A stretch of 64,000 nt of DNA from Papio anubis (Eukaryota > Chordata > Mammalia > Primates > Cercopithecidae), in the NCBI RefSeq assembly GCF_008728515.1, contig NW_022167523.1, positions 266,481 through 330,480 of the forward strand, in the 5' to 3' direction. Positions 12,901-25,146 of this stretch are shown here, in pieces. A program made the translations under genes and the position numbers. The notes beneath the pieces were generated by a model. That model saw nothing but the letters and a program-made list of their open reading frames with translations, did no database searches and had not been told where the DNA came from. Every line of letters begins with the position of its first letter. Position 1 is the stretch's first letter.

Positions 12901-14797
12901 CTGAATGTCCCTTTGTAACATTTTCTCCTAAAGGGATGTCCCAATCCTCAATGAGAAGAAAGGTGTAACTCCTTGAATGGAATGCACACATCACAAAGCA
13001 GCTCCTCAGAAAGCTTTTCTCCTGTTTCTATCTGAAGATATTTCCATTATCACCAAAAGCCTCAATGGCTTCCGAATATCCATTTGCAGACTAAACAAAA
13101 AAAGTGTTAGAATACTGCTCAATGAAATGAGAAGCTTAACTGTGCGAGTGGAATTCACAAGACACAGAGCAGTTTCACAGAAAGCTTCCTTCTGGTTTTT
13201 ATCAGAGAATATTCCTTATTTAGCATTTTCTAAACAGCGTTCTCAAATGTCCTTTCTTAGATTCCAGAGAAACAGTGATTTGAAACTGATCAATCCAAAG
13301 AATGATTTGACTCTATGAAATGGATACATAAAACACAGAGCAGTTCCTCTGAAAGCTTCCCTCCAGTTTTCAATGGAACACATTTCCTTGCTCACCACAG
13401 GCCTCCGGATGCCACTTAATATTCCTTCGCAGATTACTCAAAGACAGAGTTTCCAAACCGGGCAATGTAGAGTAAACTTTACATCTTTGAAATGAATGCA
13501 CACGACAGAGAGCAGTTTTTTGGAACTCTTCTTTCTGGGTGTTATTTGAGGATATTTCACTTTTCACCATAGTCTTCAATGCGCTCCAAAATATCACTTT
13601 TTCAGTTTTACAGGAACAGTGTTCAAACACTGCCTTAGGAGAAAAGAGGTATAACTCCGTGAGAGGAATGCACACATCACAAAGTTGTTTCTCAGAAAGC
13701 TTCTCTCCGGTTTTCATCTGAAGATATTTCCTTTTCCACCATAATCCAGAAAGTGCTCCCGAATGTACCTTCGCGTATCCGTCCATGATGGAGTTTCTAA
13801 GCTGTCTAATGTAAAGAAAGTTTTACGTATATGAGAGGAATAAAAGCAGCAAAAACAGATTCACATAAAATTTCTTTCAGGTTTTCATATGAAGATTTTT
13901 CCTTTTTCACCATATTCCTGAATGTGCTCCAGAATGTCCCGCTTGGATCCATCCATGACAGAGTTTCCAAGCTGAGGAATGTAAAGAAAGCTTTTTATAT
14001 GTGAGATGAATACACATAGCACAGAGTAGTATCACAGAAAGCTTCTATTGAGTTTTTGTCTATGGTTATTTCCCTTTTCACCATAGGCATCAATATGCTC
14101 CCAGATATCCCTTGGTATCTTTTTCTCCCAAAGGGTTTCCCCAGTGCTGTTTGAGAAGAGAGGTATAACACTGTGAGTGAAATCCACGCGTCACAAAGCA
14201 GTTCCTCAGAAAGCTTCTCTCCAGTTTCTCTCTGAACATATTTCCTTTTTCAATGTAAGCCTCAAAGCGCTGCCGAATAACCCTTTGCAAGGTAAACATA
14301 AACAGAGTTCGAAAACTGCTCAATGAAAAGAGAAGCTTAACTGAGCGAGAGGAATTCACATGAAATATAGCAGTTTCACAGAAAGCTTCCTTGTGGTTTT
14401 TATCTGAGGATATTTCTTTCTCCATATTCTATAGAGCATTCCCAAATGTCCTTCCTCAGATTCCACAGAAACAGCGATTTTAAACTGCTCAATCCAAAGA
14501 ATGGTTTAACTCTATGACATGAATACACACATCACAAAGCAGTTGCTCAAAAAGTTTCTCTCCAGTTTTCATTGAATGATATTTCCTTGCTCACCACAGG
14601 CTTCTGGTTGAAACTAGATATCCTTTCGCAGATACCTCAAAGAGAGAGTTTCCAAACTGGGCAACATAGATTAACCTTTAACGCTGTGACATGGATGCAC
14701 ATTTCAGAGAGCAGTTTCTTGGAAAATTTCTTTCTGGGTTTTATTTGAGGATATTAACTTTTCACCACATTCTTCAATGCGCTCCGACATATCATTT
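9911..14797 (-). repeat. Alpha satellite array 3
   Basis: Resumes in the m4 monomer cut by L1 copy 2. It runs through about four more turns of the ordered types, using m2x/m2y heptamer order (for example near 11,635-11,790) and m2 hexamer order (for example near 12,820). It ends in an m6 monomer, in the middle of its GTTTTAC segment, where L1 copy 3 begins. Roughly 20-24 bp of that m6 monomer appear to be missing across the insertion. No genes are seen. Confidence 0.92.
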
Positions 14798-15840
14798 TCC
14801 ATAGGAAGCCAGGGCGAAACAATGCCTGAGGGAGCAAGGACACGCACAGGCTGCCCCAGCCCTCAACCCCAGCTACTGCTTGCCACAGAAGACCGCGGGA
14901 TTTCTGCATTTCAACTGAGGTGCAATTAACCATCTCACTGGGGAGTGCCGGATTTATCGTACTGCCGGGGCTGCTGCAGCCCCACCTCAGCGAGAAGCTG
15001 GAAGGAGGCTGAGGTATTGGCTCCCACCTGGGAAGTGCAAGGGAAGGGGAACCCTCTGTTTCAGGGGAACTGAGACACACAACACCTGAGAACGCAACTC
15101 CTGTTCCCAATACTGCTATGCTTTGAGCAAACAGGCACACCCAGGAGAAAATATCCCACACTCGCCAGGAGTGGTCCCACACCCACGGAGCCTCCCTCAT
15201 TAAGCACGGCAGTCTGTGATCTACCGGCAAGACAGCAAGCAGGCCGGGAGGGGCTGAGGCTTAAGTAGGTAAACAAGCCAAAGCCCAAACCAAGTGGGAG
15301 CCTACAGCAGCTCAAGGAAACCCGCCTGTCTCTGTAGACCCACCTCTGGGGGCACAGTAAACACAACAAAGCGGGCAGACACCTCTGCAGACCCAAAAGA
15401 CTCTGTCTCCACAGCTGTAAGAGAGCAGTGGATCTCCCAACACGGAGGTTGAGATCTGAGAAGGGATGCCAGACTCTGCCTGGAAGTGGGTCCCTGACCC
15501 TGAGTAGCTCCAGTAACTGGGAGACATCCCCACTAAGGGCAGTCTGACACTCCCACACTCCCGTGGGTGGAGTACACCCTGAGAGTGAAGCTTTCCAAAG
15601 CAAGAATCAGACAGCAGGTACACTTGCTGTTCAGAAATATTCTATCTTCTGCAGTCCTGCTGCTGGGATACCCAGGCAAACAGGGTCTTGGAGTGGACTC
15701 AAGCAATCTCCAATAGACTCCATATTATTTATGTCCGGACCGCTGGAAGGAAACTACCAAACAGGAAGGACACCTACACCCAAAACCCCACTCAGTACAT
15801 CACCACTACCAAAGACTAGGAGGCAGATAAAACCACAAAG
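14798..15840 (+). promoter_or_regulatory. L1 copy 3 5' UTR (decayed internal promoter region)
   Basis: GC-rich block unlike the AT-rich satellite around it, ending at the ORF1 ATG. It contains recognisable L1 5' UTR stretches: GATTTCTGCATTTCAACTGA near 14,900, GCAGTGGATCTCCCAACA near 15,427 and AAGCTTTCCAAAGCAAGAAT near 15,590. In young L1 this region holds the RNA polymerase II promoter and a YY1 site at its very start. The YY1 site is missing here, since the copy begins a few bases downstream of it. Open frames on its minus strand (15,061-15,623) have no recognisable product. Confidence 0.75.
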
Positions 15841-16946
15841 ATGGGGAAAAAAGCAGGGCAGAAAGGCAAGCTGAAATTCAAAAACAAGAGCCATCTCCCC
15901 GGCAGAAGGAGCAGCCATCGCCAGCAACGGATCAAGCTTGGACAGGAGTAACGACTTTGATTTAGATGAGAGAAGAAGGCTTCAGTCCATCAAATTTTGT
16001 GAGCTTAAAGGAGGAATTTACCCAGTGGCAAAGAAACTAAAAAATCTTGAAAAAGTGGGAAGAATCTGATGGCTATGAGTAATTAATGCAGAGGAAGGTC
16101 CTAAATCTAAAATGAAAGAGATGAAAACCATGATACCAGGAAATACGCGACAAAATGCACGCTGCGCCGCTTCCGGCAGTAACCGGACTACTCAATCAAC
16201 CTGGAAGAAAGAGTATCAGCTGATTGAGGATCAAAATGGAATGAAATACCGAAGGAAGAAGAAACCAAAAGAAAAAAGAAGAAAAAAGAAATGAACAAAG
16301 CCTGCAAGAAGTATGGATTTCATGTGTAAAAAAAGACCAAATCTATTGTCTGATTGGGGTGCCTTGAAAGTGAGGGGGAAAAATGGAACCAAGCTGGAAA
16401 AATGACCTGCAGCAGGATATCATCATCCAGGAGAACTTCCCCAACCTAGTAGGGCAAGGGGTCAACATTCAAATCCAGGAAATGCAGAGAACTTCAGCAA
16501 AGATAATTCTAGAAGAGCAACCCAAGACACATAATTCGCTAGATTCACCAAAAGTTGAAATGAAGGGAAAATATCTCATGGGCAGCCACAGAGAAAGGTC
16601 GGCTACCTACAAAGGGAAGCCCACTAGACTCACAGTAGATCTCGGCAGAAAACCCCATAAGCCAGAAGAGAGTGGGGGCCAACATTCAACATTCTTAAAG
16701 AAAAGAATTTTCAACCCAGAATCTCTATCCAGCCAAACTAAGTTTCCCATATGAAGGAGAACAAAACCTTTAAGGTGATAAGTAAATGCTTATTTCCGAA
16801 CACTAGGCTCCACCATAAGAGACCCTAAAATGCTTACACTCAACATGGAAAGGAACAAACTGCACCACCATCCTAAAAACATGCCAAATGTAAAGACCAT
16901 CGAGGCTAGGGAAGAAACTACATCAACTAATGAGCAAAATAACTAG
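15841..16946 (+). pseudogene. L1 ORF1 pseudogene (copy 3)
   Basis: ORF1p is the L1 RNA-binding protein (coiled coil, RRM, C-terminal domain). The ATG at 15,841 opens a lysine-rich N-terminus (MGKKAGQKGKLKFKNK) that stops after 36 codons at 15,949-15,951. Further fragments appear in shifting frames: a charged purine-rich block at 16,230-16,295, a C-terminal stretch around ERSATYKGKPTRLT at 16,590-16,640, and the end at the TAG 16,944-16,946. The span is ~1,106 bp against ~1,017 bp for an intact human ORF1, so net insertions outweigh deletions. Confidence 0.85.
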
Positions 16947-16955
16947 CACATCACA

Positions 16956-19900
16956 ATGGCAGGATCAAGTCTACACATAACACCTTAACCTTAAAATGTA
17001 AATGGACTAAATGCCTGAATTAAGAGAGACACAGACTGCAACCCTACAGGAGTCAAGATTCCATCAGTCTGCTGCATTCAGGAGACCCATCTCAATACGC
17101 AGAGACACATAGGCCCCAAAATAAAGGGATGGAGGAAGATCTACCAAGCAAAATGGAGAACAAAAAAAAATGGCTGTCACTAGTCTCTGATAAAACAGAC
17201 TCTTAAAACCAATTAAAAAGACTGGGCAATGAGATGCCACAGCCTGCAGATCAATTCAACAGGAAGAGCTTAACTATCCCAAATATATATGCACCCAAAT
17301 ACAGGGAGCACCTTAGATTCATAAAGCAAGTCCTTAGAGACTTTACAAAAGAGGACTTAGGACTCCCATACAATAATAATGGGGAGACTTCAACACACAC
17401 TCCACTGTCAACATTTTCAGGACAGATCAACGACATGAAAAGCACAAGCGATATCCAGGAATTGAACTCATCTCGCAAGCATGACCTAATAGACATCTAT
17501 AGAACTCCCACCCTAAATCAAGTGTAGAAGAGCAGCATTCTCTCTCACACGCTAATCGCACTTATTCCAAAATTCCACCGAATTCGGAAGTAAAAGCACC
17601 CTCAGCAAAATGTACAAGAACAGAAATTATTACAAACTGTCCTTTGTGACCACAGTGCAAATCAAACTAGAACTCCAGGACTAAGAAACTCAATCAAAAC
17701 CACTAAACCACATGGAAACTGAACAACCTGCTCCTTGAATGACTATTACTAAAGGCTATAACGAAATGAAGGCAGAAATAAAGATGTTCTTTGAACCAAT
17801 GAGAACAAAGATACAAATATACCAGAATCCTGGGACACATTTAAAGCGAAAGTGAGGGAATTTATAGCACTAAATGCCCACAAGAGAAAGCAGGAAAGAT
17901 CTAAAATTGACACTCTAACACTAAAAGAACTAGAAAAGAGCAAAACATTACCCGGAAAGCTAGCAGAAGGCTAGAAATAATCCAAGACCAGAGCAGAACT
18001 AAAGGAGATAGAGACACAAAAAACCTCCCAAAAAATCAGTCAATGAATCCAGGAGTTGGTTTTTGAAAAGATCAACAAAATTGAGCAGACCACTAGCAAG
18101 CAAGACTAACAAAAGCAATAAAAAGAGAGGCAAAAGAATCAAACTCCATCTAATTAAAAATGTGATAAAGGGGATATCACCACCGACCCTGTGAAAATGC
18201 CAAAACTACTAACAGAGAATACTATAAACACCTCTTACTCCAAATCAACCTGGAAAATCTTAGAAGAAATGGATAATTTCTGACAATTTACACTCTCTAA
18301 AGACTAAAACCAGGGAAGAAGTTGAACTTGAATAGGGACTAAATAGCAGGCTCTGAAACATAAACAACTAATAGCCTACCAAACCAAAAAAAAAAGTCCT
18401 TGCACTTAGATGGATTCACAGTTGACCCCTACCAGAAGTACAAGGAGGAGTTGGTACCAATCTCTTCTGAAACTATTCCAATCATTAGAAGAAAACCTCC
18501 TAACTCATTTTATGAGGCCAACATCATCATCCTGATACTCAAAGCCCGGCAGAGATACAACAAAAAAAGAGAGAATTTTAGACCACAATATCCCCTGATG
18601 AACATGGATGCAAAAAATCCCCACAAAATACTGGCAAACCGATCTCAGCAACACATCAAAAGCTTATCCACCATGATCATGGGGTTTCATCCTCGGATGC
18701 AAGTACACTCAGCATTCACAACCAATGTACCATGAACGCGCTACTATAAAATAGAACCAAAGACAAACCACATGATTATTCTTAATAGATGGTGAAAGGC
18801 TTTTGACAAAAATCTTCACCGCTGCCAAAAACGCTCAATAAATCTGCATTGATAACGACTCCAAAATAATAAGAGCTTTATTTATGATAAAGCCATTAAA
18901 GCCAATATCATACTGGAATGGGCAAAACTGGAAAAATTCCTTTGAAAACCTGGCATTAAGATAGATGCCCTCTCTCACTCAATTCTATTCAATATATAGG
19001 TCAAAGTCTGTCTGAAAATCAGGCAAGAAAGAAATCAAGGGTGGCCTAGTTAGGAAATGAAGAAGCCAAATCTGTCTTGTTTTGTGATTTATTATGATTG
19101 TATATATTTAGAAACCCCATTGTCTCAACAATACCCAAAAACTCCTTAAGCTGTTAAGCAACTTCCAGTAAAGTCTCAGGATACAAAATTAATGTGCAAA
19201 AATCACAAGCATCTCTTATACACCACAGTAAATAGACAAACACAGAGCCAAATCAGGAATGAAGTTCCATTCACAAATTGCTCAAAAAGAATAAAATACC
19301 TGTAGAATCCAACCATAAGGGATGGTAAAGGACCCTTCAAGGAGCAGAACTACAAACCACTGCCTCAGTGAAATAAAAGAGGACACAAACAAATGGAAGA
19401 AGAACATACCATGCTCATGGATAAAGAATCAATATCGCGGAAATGGCCATACTCGCCCAAGGTAATTTTATAGGATTCAATGCCATCCCCATCGTTACTA
19501 AATGAGCCTCTTCTACAGAATTGGAAAAACTGCTTTTAAAGTTCAGCAGTGGAACCAAAAAGAGCCCAGACCAAGAGACAATCCTGTAAGTCAAAGAACA
19601 GCCAGAGGCATCACGCCACCTTGAATTTCAAACTATGCCTTCCACAAGGCCACAGTAACCAAACAGCATGGTAATTGGTACCAAAACAGATATAGGACCA
19701 ATGGGCACAGAGTCCCTAGAAATAATGCACATCTACAGCCATCTGATCTCTTTGACAAACCCTGAGAGAAATGGCAGAAATGTGGTGCTGATTCTCATTT
19801 AATAAATGGTGCTGGAAATTCACAGCTTCATAAGTAGAAAGTTTTTCGAAACTGGATCCTTCCTTACTCCTCATAATGGGTACCTCAATCTAAGATGCAT

Positions 19901-20873
19901 TAGAGACTTAAACAAGTTAGACCTAATACCATAAAAACCCTAGGAGGAAACCCTAGGTAGTACCCATCATCTGTGACACATAGGCATGGGCAAAGACTCT
20001 TCATGTCTTAAAACACCAAAAGCAACGGCAGCAAAGCCAAAATTGGATAAATGGGATCTCATTAAACTAAAGAGCCTCTGCACAGCAAAAGAAACTACCA
20101 TCAGAGTGAATAAGGTGTCCTGAATGGGGAGAAATTTTGGTAATCTACTCATCTGACAAAGGCTAATATCCAGAATCCCAAAGAACTCCGGCAAACAAAC
20201 GGCATAAGAAAACAAACAACCCCATCAAAAGTGGCAAAGGATATAATAGACATTTCAAAAGAAGACATTCATACAGCCAACAGTACAAAGGAAAAAAATG
20301 CCTTACTATCACTGGCCACTGAGAGAAATGTAAATCAAAACCATTAATGAGAGCTACCTATCCGCACACCAGTTAGAATGGTAATGATCATTAAAAAGTC
20401 AGGAAACAACAGGCGCTGGAGAGGATGTGGAGAAATGTCTTTACACTTAGTTGGCGGGATTGCAACTGAAGTCTGTCCATTATGGAAAACAGTATTAAGG
20501 GATTCCTCAAGGATCTAGGAACTAGGATAAAAAATTATTAAGCATCCGCTTCATCCCAATACTGGGGATAGAAATTTTAAAGGATTATGCAACTTATGCT
20601 GCTATAAAGACATGCACGCACGGCTGCAGCACCATTCACAATAAAGCAAAGACTTGAAATCAAAACCCACGCCCGCGATGTATTGATTAAGAAAATGTGC
20701 GCCGCTATACACCATGGAATAATACTATGCAGCCATCAAAAAGGATGAGTCGTGTCCTTTGTGAGGGACATGGATGCAGCTGGAATCCATCATTCCTGAA
20801 GCAACCATCACAAGAAATAGAAAAACCAAACACCCCGTGACGTTCCTACCTGCGGTGGAAACGCAAACTGGAA
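16956..20873 (+). pseudogene. L1 ORF2 pseudogene (copy 3)
   Basis: Remains of the endonuclease/reverse transcriptase ORF. The start ATG is at 16,956, followed by the endonuclease region (parallels near 17,030-17,530), the RT region (18,390-19,150) and the cysteine-rich end (~20,400-20,470). The segment that should encode the FADD catalytic motif, near 19,075-19,097, is altered and no longer reads FADD. The span is ~3,918 bp against ~3,828 bp for an intact human ORF2, with stops and frameshifts throughout. The normal GGTGGGAACTGA stop context is also disrupted near 20,850-20,873. It cannot be functional. Confidence 0.87.
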
Positions 20874-21100
20874 CAAATGAGGATCACTTGACTCGGGAGG
20901 GGAACACTACACACCTGCGGCCTATCATGGGGAGGGGGTGGGGGAGGGATCATGCTTTGGTTACAACGATGTAAATGATTATTTACGGGTGCAGTACACC
21001 AACAAGGCACAAGTGCATATTACATGTAACAAACCTGCACGTTATGCAATACTTACAAAAAATTGTGAACTTACAGGCATAATAATATTAAATAAATTAA
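20874..21100 (+). other. L1 copy 3 3' UTR
   Basis: Decayed L1 3' UTR: the CCTATCATGGGGAGGGGG tract near 20,922, CACCAACAAGGCACAAGTG near 20,997, AACCTGCACGTTATG near 21,030 and the ATAATAATATTAAATAAATT end near 21,080-21,099. It is the same general tail type as L1 copies 1, 2, 4 and 5. There is no long A run here, which suggests the L1 polyadenylation site was bypassed in the source transcript. Confidence 0.8.
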
Positions 21101-21605
21101 GAAAAATAATAAGTAGGCAGAAATTATTGCACCTACTCTTTATAATCTTTGGAAAAACAATGGAGAGGCTACTGTTTACCAGAAGACAGCATGGCTGCCA
21201 TGGGAGAACATCAGATTCAGCAATGGTCATTTGAGTTCAAGTGATAAAGACAATCTACTAAGGCCCCTTTGTTGTGTAGAAGTAAATCCAGCCAACATTT
21301 AATATTAGCTTTACGATACAAATAATTTTATTACAGTCATAATTGTGTCGTAAAATTCAAAATCCATGAATAATTTCAATAATAATTTGTTGTTTTAAAA
21401 TAAGATTTTAAAAGTTTTTATTTTAGTAATCACTAGCTAGATATGCATTTTATTTTTAAACAAAAATATCTATATGTAAAATGTTTGCACATTGTTGAGT
21501 GATGAAATACCTGTGAAAGTTTTTACAAACTACTTAAATATGAATTCACTGATATTTAAATAAATGAGTGTGAGATTATGGAATTAAATATATATATTTA
21601 ATTAT
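21101..21605 (+). other. Non-satellite, non-L1 segment: probable 3'-transduced sequence
   Basis: About 505 bp between the L1 3' end and a pure A tail, with no resemblance to alpha satellite or L1. It is AT-rich (strongly so from 21,300) with a more mixed part at 21,150-21,300. I recognise no gene or repeat family. Its position, after an L1 terminus lacking its own poly(A) run and before a poly(A) tail at the satellite junction, is what read-through L1 retrotransposition produces. The alternative is a separate retro-insertion that landed in the L1 tail. Confidence 0.7.
21559..21588 (+). promoter_or_regulatory. Polyadenylation signals before the transduced tail
   Basis: AATAAA at 21,559-21,564 and ATTAAA at 21,583-21,588 lie about 41 and 17 bases upstream of the A run at 21,606-21,619. 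The second has normal signal-to-tail spacing. They support the A run being a true mRNA tail and not a genomic homopolymer. Confidence 0.6.
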
Positions 21606-21619
21606 AAAAAAAAAAAAAA

Positions 21620-24417
21620 GAAACACTGCCTTATGAGAAAAAAGGTATAACACCCTGAGTGGAATGCACACATCACATAGCAGTTTCTCAGAAAGCTTCT
21701 CTCCAGTTATTAGATGAAGATATCACCTTTTCACCATAGTACGGAATGTACTCCCGAATGTCCCTTCGTGGATCCGTCCATGACGGAGTTTCCAAACTTG
21801 GTAATATAAAGAAAGCTTTATCTATGTGAGATGAATAAACATATCTAACACAAACTAGTTTTACAGAAAGCCTCTTTCCGGTTTTTTGTCTGAGGATATT
21901 TCCTTTTTCACCATAACCGTCCATACACTCCCGAATGTCCCTTGGTAACTTTTTTTCCAAAAGGGATTCCCCAATCCTCTATGAGAAGAAAGGTATAACT
22001 CTGTGATTGGAATGCACACGTCACAAAGCAGCTCCTCAGAAAGCTTCTCTCCATTTTCTATCTAAAGATACTTCCGTTTCACCATAAGCCTCAAAGTGCT
22101 CCCGAATATCCCTTCACAGACTAAACAAAAACCATGCTAGAATACTGCTCAATGAAAAAAGAAGCTGAACTGAGCGAGTGGAATTCACACGACACAGAGC
22201 AGTTTCACGGAAAGCTTCCTTCTGGTTTTTATCTGAGGATATCTCCATAATCTAAAGACCGTTACCAAATATCCTTCCATAGATTCCACAGAAACAGTGA
22301 TTACAAAGTGCTCAATCCAAAGAATGATTTAACTCTATGAGATGAATACACACATCACAAAACAGTTGCTCAGAAAGCTTCTCTCCAGTTTTCATCGGAA
22401 GACATTTCCTTATTTCCTTGCTCACCAAGGGCTCTGGTAAGCCCACTTACTATCCCTTTGCAGATTCCTGAAAGACAGAGTTTCCAAACTGGGCATTGTA
22501 GAGTAAGCTTTAACTCTGTGAAATGAATGCACACATTGGAGAGAAGTTTCTTTGAACGCTTCTTTCTGGGTTTTATTTGAGGATAGTTCACTTTTCACCA
22601 TAGTCTTCCATTCGATCCGAAATATCCCTTTTTCGGTTTTACAGGAACATTGTTCAAACACTGCCTTATGAGAAAAGAGGTATAACTCCCTGAGTGGAAT
22701 GCACACATCACAAAGCAGTTTCTCAGAATTCTTCTCTCCAGTTTTTATCTGAAGATATTTCCATTTTCACCATAGTTCTGAATGTACTCCCGAATATTCC
22801 TTAGCGGATCTGTCCATGACAGAGTTTCCAAGCTGCGTACTTTAAAGAAAGCTTTATTTATGTGAGATGAATAAACATAGCAAAAAGCAGATTCACAGAA
22901 AGCTTCTTTCCAGTTTTTATCTGAGAATATTTCCTTTTTCACCATAGTCCTGAATGTGCTCCCGAATGTCCATTCGCGGATCCATCCATGACAGAGTTTC
23001 CAAGTTGCGTAATGTAAAGAAAGCTTTTCCTACGTGAGGTGAATACACGTATCACAGAGCAGTTTCACAGAAAGCTTCTTCCCAGGTTTTTCCTGAGCCT
23101 ATTTCTCTTTTCACCATAGGCATCAATATGCTCCCAGATATCCCTTTGTTCCTGTTTCTTCAATACGGTTTCCCCGATGCTGCATGAGAAGAGATGTATA
23201 ACACTGTGAGTGGAATGCTCACGTCACAAAGCAGTTCTGTGGAAAGTTTCTCTCCACTTTCTGTCTGAACATATTTCCTTTTTCACCGTAAGGCTCAAAG
23301 CGCTCCAGAATATCCCTTCACACGCTAAACATAAGCAGGGTTAGAAAACTGCTCAATGAAAAGAGGGGCTTAACTGAGTGAGAGGAATTAAGACAACACA
23401 GAGCAGTTTCACAGAAAGCTTCATTCTGGATTTCACCTGAGAATATTTCTTTCTCCATATTCTAAAGAGCGTTCCCAAATATCCTTCCTCGGTTTCCACA
23501 GAAACAGTGATTTCAAACTGTTCAATCCAAAGAATGGTTTAACTCTATGAGATGAATACACACATCACAAAGCAGTTTCTCAGAAAGCTTCTCTCCAGTT
23601 TTCATCTGAAGACGTTTCCTTTCTTAGTGAAGGCCTCCGGGCGCCACTTAATATCCCTTCACAGATTCCTCAAAGACAGAGTTTCCAAACAGGGCAATGT
23701 AGAGTAAGTTTTAACTCTGTGAAATGAATGCACATATCAGAGAGCAGGTTCTTGGAACGTTTCTTTCTTGGTTTTATTTGAAGATATTGTATTTTTTACC
23801 ATAGTCTTCAATGCGCTCAGAAATATCATTTTTTCCGTTTTACAGGAACAGTGTTCAAAGACTGCCTTATGGTTAAAGCGGTATGACTGCCTGAGTGGAA
23901 TGCACATATCACAAAGCAGTTTCTCAGAAAGCTTCTCTCCAGTTTTTATCTGAAGATATTTCCTATTTCACCATGGGAGTGAATGTGCTCCCGATCTCCC
24001 TTCACGAATCCGTCCATGATGGAGTTTCAAAACTTTGTAATAGAAAGAAAGTTTTATCTATGTGAGGTGAATAAACACATCTATCACAAAGCAATTTCAC
24101 AGAAAGCTTCTTTCCAGTTTTTGTCTGAGGATATTTCCTTTTTCACCATAGCCGTCCATATACGCCCGAATGTCCCTTGGGAGCTTTTTCTCCAAAAGGG
24201 ATTCTGCAATCTTCTATGAGAAGAAAAGTATAACCCTGTGAGTGGAATACACACGAAACAAAGCAGTTCCATGGAAAGTTTCTCTCCAGTTTCTTTCTGA
24301 ACATATATCCTTTTTCCTCGTAAGCCTCAAAGCACTCTCAAATATCGTTTTGCATGCTAAACATAAACAGTGTTAGAAAACTGCTCAATGAAAGGAGAAG
24401 CTTAACTGAGCAAGAGC
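21620..24417 (-). repeat. Alpha satellite array 4
   Basis: Resumes mid-m6 after the L1 copy 3 tail and continues m1 (21,670), m2 (21,845), m3, m4, m5, m6, m1 (22,700), m2x (22,880), m2y (23,050), m3, m4, m5, m6, m1, m2, m3. It ends at about 24,416, right where an m3 monomer passes into m4 (...AACTGAGCAAGAG), and the next bases are satellite in the opposite orientation. No genes are seen. Confidence 0.92.
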
Positions 24418-25146
24418 AAAAGAAAATATCTTCAGATAAAAACTGAAAAGAAGCTTTCTGTGAATCTATTTTTTGCTATGTTTGTTCATCTCACATAGAT
24501 AAAACATTCCTTATTTTATGCAGTTTGGAAACTCCGTCATGGACGGATCTGCGAAGGGACAATCTGGAAGATTTTCAGGCGTATGGTGAAAAAGGTAATA
24601 ACTTCAGATAAAAACTGTAGAGAAGCTTCCTGAGAAAATGTGTGTATTCAACTCATAGAGTTAAACTCTTGTCTGGATAGAACAGTTTGAAATCACTATT
24701 TCTGTGGAATCTGAGGAAGGACACTTGGGAACGCTCTTTAGAATATAGAGAAAGAAACATCCTCAGAAAAAAACCAGAGGGAAGCTGTCTGTGAAACTAC
24801 TATGTATCGTGTGAAATCCTCTCACTCAGTTAAGCTTCTCTTTTCTTTGAGTGTTTTCTAACATTGTTTATCTTTAGCGTGCGAAGGTGTATTCGGGAGT
24901 GCTTTGAGGCTTAAGGTGAAAAATTAAATATGTTCAGATAGAAACTGGAGAGGTTTCCGAGGAGCTGTTTTGTGATGTGTGCATTCAACTCACAGAGTTA
25001 TATCTTTCTTTTAATAAAGGATTGAGGAATCCCTTTTGGAGAAAAACTACCAAGGGATATTCGGGAGTATATTGATGTCTATGGTGAAAAGGTAAAGAGT
25101 CTCAGACAAAAACCAGAAAGAAGCTTTTTTGTGAAACTGCTCTGTT
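24418..25146 (+). repeat. Alpha satellite array 5 (first plus-oriented block)
   Basis: The first plus-oriented satellite. Landmarks appear as reverse complements (GAAAATATCTTCAG, CTATGGTGAAAAGG, TGCATTCAACTCACAGAGTT), so the monomers run on the plus strand. The order is m1/m2x-like, m4, m3, m2, the mirror of the left-hand arrays and so consistent with an inversion of the same family. It is cut at ~25,146 inside an m2y-type monomer by L1 copy 4. Confidence 0.9.

Larger units (their letters stand above)
14798..21619 (+). mobile_element. L1 copy 3: old, nearly full-length LINE-1 with 3' transduction
   Basis: Plus-strand L1 of about 6.3 kb: a GC-rich 5' UTR (14,798-15,840), ORF1 (15,841-16,946), a short spacer, ORF2 (16,956 to ~20,873) and a 3' UTR ending near 21,100 in an ATAATAAT-type terminus. 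It is followed by ~505 bp of non-L1 sequence and a 14-base A tail (21,606-21,619), read as a 3' transduction. Both frames are broken many times. No target-site duplication is visible; instead ~20-24 bp of the host m6 monomer are absent. It is far more decayed than L1 copies 2 and 4, with frequent one- to three-base insertions. Confidence 0.9.

Noticed and set aside
14754..15623. Minus-strand open frames of 103-180 codons in the L1 copy 3 5' UTR as proteins
   Set aside because: They are antisense to a GC-rich L1 5' UTR, where long chance frames are expected, and no recognisable domain or start context supports them.
21604..24417. A large palindrome centred on the orientation switch at 24,417
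   Set aside because: Opposite-strand monomers of the same family do face each other, but type register and divergence do not give a near-identical mirror image, so no strong hairpin arms are seen.
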